A stretch of DNA of 64,000 bases, from positions 682,001 through 746,000 of the forward strand of contig BDSI01000007.1 of assembly GCA_003117195.1 (NCBI GenBank), read 5' to 3'. This stretch comes from Eudorina sp. 2006-703-Eu-15. Taxonomy: Eukaryota > Chlorophyta > Chlorophyceae > Chlamydomonadales > Volvocaceae. The notes beneath the pieces were generated by a model. That model was given only the letters and a program-made list of their open reading frames with translations. It had not been told where the DNA came from and ran no database searches. This document shows, piece after piece, positions 60,301 to 64,000 of the stretch; position 1 is the first letter of the stretch; the number at the start of each line of letters is the position of its first letter. The position numbers and the translations under genes were made by a program.

Positions 60301-61582
60301 GCTGGAAGGGTGCGCCGGATAACTTCCAGGACCTGGAGAAATACTTCCCGACCGCGGAGTTCATATTCGGGAAGGACACGCGCTTGTCCCTGCCGCCGAT
60401 GCGCTACCTGTTCCTGTCGCGGCCCGGCGAGTACTGCTTGGGCGTGTTCGATAACGGCGGGTCTGGCACCCTGATTGGCGCAGTCAGCGTTCAAGATGTC
60501 CTGGTCACGGTAAGCAAGAGCGCGCCGGCTGCAATCCATGTTGTGTCACGACAACACATGCACCAGTAATAATTGCAATGCAATATCATAGCGCACAAAC
60601 TCGTGGTGATAACCTAATGCGCGGGCCTGTTACCTTTTGAGTTAGCGTGCTCATCGGTCCATTGATTTTCGGCCTCGAAAACGTGTTGCCCCTGCTGCCT
60701 GTTCCCCTTCCCGTTCGGTGCACCTCCCCATCCCCGCAGTATGATCGCCGCAACAACCGTGTGGGCTTCACCGCTATGCCATGCGCTGAGGTGGCCCAGG
60801 ACCTTGCGACGCGGGGCGGCAGCGCCAAAGCGGCGGGCAACATTACCATCCTGCCGCCGCCGCCGCCCGCGGATCATTCGGGACCAGGGCAGTGGGCAGA
60901 TCAGGAAGAAGATCAGGACCAGCAACAGCAGTCTTACACTACGCCATACGTCGACAACGACGAGCAGGTGTACGATCAAACACACGCGTTTGGGGACCCG
61001 TCCGCGGACACGTCGCTGTCTGTGCGTGTGTATGACGGCCTCCTGGCGACCTCCCTCATCGTCCTGGCAATGAGCGTAGCGGCAATGTCCATCATCCTGT
61101 GCACGCTGGTGTTGACCGGGAAGATGCGTTACAAGCGAACGGACGTACCTGCTGCGGACGGAGCTGCAGCAGGCGGCGATGATGAAGAAGGCGGTCAGCA
61201 GGGTGTGGCCGAAGCTGAAATGGTGCCGCTGCTGGAGCTGGGAGGCGTGGGCAGGGGAGCACTGCTGCAGCACCCCAATCAGGCGCAGCGGTGGCAACCT
61301 CCTCAACAACAGCAGCAGGAGCAGCAGCAACAGGATTATTTGGGAGGAGCAGGCGCCGCGGCCGGCGCGGTGGTGGCTGACCCCTCGCAGGCGACGCCCC
61401 TGATTGACTTGTTCGACGGACTGGAAGTGACAGACGGCTTTGAGCAGCTTGCCGCGGAGACCCGTCAACCTGTGTCGCTGGATGGCAACACGGGTGCTTT
61501 CACCTCTGGACTGCCACCGCCGCTCGTGGTGCAGTCATTGACACCGGCAATTGTACCAGCCCCGGCACCAGCACCAGCATGA
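57311..61582 (+). CDS. Membrane-anchored pepsin-type (A1) aspartic protease
   Basis: Nine phase-consistent exons: 57311-57504, 57579-57699, 57929-58058, 58505-58680, 58986-59061, 59375-59505, 59983-60132, 60288-60509, 60740-61582 (TGA). They give 680 residues. A signal peptide (LLNVLLLVAHVSLA) is followed by YFYTTLLLGTP. The two catalytic motifs are IIDTGST (Asp85) and ILDSGTT (Asp288). Six Cys near the first motif (YVACKDCKYCG, CNDPLCNCG) match plant/algal A1 proteases. The domain ends near YDRRNNRVGFT. A C-terminal extension holds Gln/Asp-rich linkers, one helix (about 502-526, LLATSLIVLAMSVAAM) and a Gln/Ala/Pro-rich tail, so the catalytic domain should face out of the cell or into the secretory lumen. 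ATG 57311 is preferred over 57287 because it puts the signal peptide at the N-terminus. The reading frame continues after the TGA (next entry). Confidence 0.92.
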
Positions 61583-61936
61583 GCTCTAGCACCAGCCCCG
61601 GCACCAGCATCAGAATCAGCATTAGCGCCCGCATTGGTACCCGCATCCGCATCAGCATCAGCATTTACATTAGCAGTGCCGCCGGCATTTGCACCAGCAC
61701 CAGCACTGGAACCGGCAATCGTGACGCCAGCCTGCACAATCGGGTCGCCGGCTTTGGAGGTCGTGAGCATCGGGCAGCCGCCATCACTGGGCCTTGCAGC
61801 CCTGCTTACCTCCCCAGTCGGCGCCAGCTTCACACCGGGGCTCGCGGGTCTCCCCGAGTCTTCCGATGCGTTGGAGCCGCCGCGCGCTGAGCACGGCACA
61901 AATGCCGGACAGCTGGAAAGCGAGCCGAAGCAGTGA
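61583..61936 (+). other. In-frame continuation of the A1 protease ORF after the TGA (117 codons)
   Basis: The frame of the last exon stays open for 117 codons past TGA 61580-61582, to TGA 61934-61936. The composition before the stop (Ala-Pro repeats) continues after it, then becomes mixed. This suggests a recent nonsense change, a read error, or stop read-through. As written the sequence ends the protein at 61582. Confidence 0.6.
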
Positions 61937-63870
61937 CCATTAAGGTTTAAGGATGTGAAGGAGCGACAGTGCGCGTGCGTGATGTTGCATGGCTTGACAT
62001 ACGGCGCGTGTGATATGTCAGTATGTACATAAACGGGCTGGGGGGTAAGGAGGGATTCTCGCGCGGCCCCGGTTCAGAAATTCGGTCGTTTCAGGTCCGG
62101 TCCTAGCGTGACTACGGTCTCTTAATGTGGCGAGGTATCTACAGAGGCGTTGCAATTCTTTGATTGCCGTGAACTGGACGTAGCGTGAACATAGCGTGAA
62201 CAGCTACGATCGCGGAGGCAAGGCAGGTAGACCTCAACCTCGTCCCAGGATTGCTTAGGTGCACTGGGAAGCCTGGGTTCTGGGACCCTGCGGTTCTGTG
62301 GTGGTGTCATTCGCTACTCGCGCCCTTGCTTGGGGTAGCAGGCTGCTGGGGGTACCAGGCTGCTGGGGGTACCAGGCTGGGTTCCACACGGCAGCATTCC
62401 GCGAGCGCCAGCGGCAACCCAACTCCTGCTTCGGAAGCAGTACAAAGGTACGGAGTGGTACGGCCATGCAGCTCCGCGCCGGGGCGGAGGCTTCGCGCAC
62501 GGCGCACGCATGCTTAATGGTGTGGCAGTCGAGATGGACGAGCGGCGCCCGCTCAGGTGCAAGCAATCGTAACCCGGGTGGAGGTGAACTTGCGGCGGGT
62601 GCAGCCGACGGCCAAGTAGTAGGGAGTTGCCAACCACGGGGGCATACGGACGGCTTGCCGTTGGCGGCTGGGGCATTTGTGCATGAGGGGAGCCGTACTT
62701 ACCCCGTAGGGATGTGGCAGATGCCTGGGCACGAGGGCAGCGCGACTCGCACCTACCTGGGCAACATCCCTCCAGGGCGTGAAGAGGGGCATACGCAGTG
62801 GCGGCGCAGGTTATGGTGCGTCCAGGAACGAGAGCAGGTTTGTTTGGCAGGTCTGGCAGAGCGCCTTGCGGATATACGGTACATACAGTAAGGGCGTCTA
62901 GGAAGAAGCGGTGATAGCAGCCGCCAGTGCTATGGTATCAGACCGGCGAGCAACGGTGTGGGTCGGGGCGGACATGTGGCAGCGGACAGCCGTCCGTCGA
63001 GCGCCCGAACGGCGTAGGTAGAAGTGACGATGTCACGATGGCTGGTGGCGGATCTCTGGAGCAGACTTTGCGGTTTTCCGGAGATGGACATTTGTGAAAT
63101 TAGCGGCGTGCAGCGGTCCAGTGACGCCTGAAGTCGATTGTTATTTGCGGGACGGTAGAAGGACAAGAATGTCACACTGATCATCATTAAAGGTTTAAAT
63201 TGACGGGATGTAAATGTCACAAAAGACGGCGACGAGCTTAAGCGCGATTCAGGCGAGGCCCGAGCTCACCGGCTCAGCTGGTTCTAACGGCTAACTGACC
63301 TTCAGCGTCGTCGCCATACCGGCTCATGAGTAATCTGTATGAGATCACCATCAACAAACAGGCGAAGGACGCTTATATTTTCGTAATATTGTATCCAGCT
63401 GGCGCTGTGGCGCAGAAGTATAACCGGCACATCGAGTGCTTGAACGTAAATGCTCGTTGCTCCGTACCGGACTAACTTAATGTGGAGATTCCGCGTCCAG
63501 TCTTTTGCACCTCCCATTTTGCTTAACGGGCGGGTGGGTGACTGGTCCGCACTGCAAGAACTGGTGATTTCCACGGCATGAAATGCACCTAATACACCTA
63601 CACTTGTTTGCCATGATGATTCGATGACTACAGGGAAAATTATGAAAATCACGACGGGTGTAACCGTTTTATACGATGGATACGACTGAATTGGTCATCT
63701 GGCCAACCGCACTTTGCATGCGGAACACGCATTTGTACGTTTGTAGTGAGCTACTTCACCTGCAGCAAGTGGAGTACTGCGATTAGGGTGATCTATATTT
63801 ATGCAATTCAAATTCGTTGTTTGCACGCCGGTTTATCAGCCCTAAGCGGGCGGTCTAAGGACGCGCAGTT
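61937..63870. other. Intergenic region between tandem A1 protease genes
   Basis: No gene is supported. A 210-codon plus frame (62259-62891) and a 116-codon minus frame (63302-63652) show no motif. A 17-bp unit (GGCTGCTGGGGGTACCA) repeats in tandem at about 62340-62375. A TGTAA motif at about 63208 is far from the protease stop. The last 200 bases should hold the paralogue's promoter. Confidence 0.5.
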
Positions 63871-64000
63871 ATGGTGTTATGCCTAATACTTGCGCTTAAT
63901 GTTCTACTCCATGTTGCGACGGCGGAGAGCGTTCTGTCTAACGGTCTTCTTAAGCAGCGCGGCGGTCTCATGGTCCCGCTGCACCAGCGCAGCTTTCCAG
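63871..64000 (+). CDS. Tandem paralogue of the A1 aspartic protease, first exon, truncated by window end
   Basis: An ATG at 63871 opens 43 codons that run off the window. The signal-peptide core is LILALNVLLHVATA. The following stretch KQRGGLMVPLHQRSFP aligns with QQRGAFMLPLHQGTLP of the gene at 57311, at the same distance from the signal peptide. The catalytic exons must lie beyond the window. Confidence 0.8.
   Translation, partial: MVLCLILALNVLLHVATAESVLSNGLLKQRGGLMVPLHQRSFP

Noticed and set aside
61580..61582. TGA as selenocysteine codon in the A1 protease
   Set aside because: Green algae do make selenoproteins, but the codon lies in an Ala-Pro low-complexity tail, not a redox site, and no obvious 3' stem-loop element was seen.

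Overview
This window looks like nuclear DNA of a green alga of the Chlamydomonas/Volvox group (Chlorophyceae); the species cannot be read from it. The signs are high GC, genes cut into many short exons with GT..AG introns, Ala/Gln/Gly homopolymer runs in proteins, hydroxyproline-type Ser-Pro repeats, abundant microsatellites, a TGTAA poly(A) signal, and nuclear genes for plastid proteins (an uL18c-like ribosomal protein and a CCB3-like YggT protein). There is no bacterial-style operon structure. I built gene models by joining exons whose splice phases agree; exon lists are in each entry.

Layout. 1-12 kb, plus strand: a 19-exon gene (5' end outside the window) for a type II membrane M43 (pappalysin-like) metalloprotease with kringle-like modules and a Ser-Pro-rich tail, probably an extracellular matrix protein; one intron carries an intact hAT-type MITE. 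15.0-15.5 kb, minus: YggT-family plastid protein, probably CCB3 (cytochrome b6f haem assembly). 17.7-20.6 kb, minus: HAD-family phosphatase. 21.8-27.4 kb, minus: TAF4, a TFIID subunit. 30.9-37.1 kb, minus: aromatic aminotransferase of the ISS1/VAS1 type, 12 exons. 37.7-39.0 kb, plus: plastid ribosomal protein uL18c. 40.7-43.6 kb, minus: CBP3/UQCC1-type ubiquinol-cytochrome c chaperone. 44.5-44.7 kb, minus: a tentative secreted-protein exon. 47.8-52.2 kb, minus: COG0523/CobW G3E GTPase. 52.6-53.1 kb, plus: a small single-pass membrane protein, divergent from the GTPase. 56.0-56.6 kb, minus: an unrecognised ORF. 57.3-61.6 kb, plus: a pepsin-type (A1) aspartic protease with a C-terminal membrane span, followed at 63.9 kb by the first exon of a tandem paralogue that runs off the window.

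The genes do not form one pathway. Two themes recur: surface or secreted proteases (M43 at one end, tandem A1 proteases at the other), and organelle biogenesis (CCB3 for b6f, CBP3 for bc1, uL18c for plastid translation). The gaps hold no convincing genes but contain several families of short dispersed repeats.

The most useful oddities are: a natural Met-turn substitution in the M43 protease; an in-frame TGA in the A1 protease followed by 117 more open codons in the same compositional style; a complete MITE with an 8-bp target duplication; a perfect 238-bp tandem duplication inside TAF4; and a 33-nt microexon beside a long CCCCTG tract.
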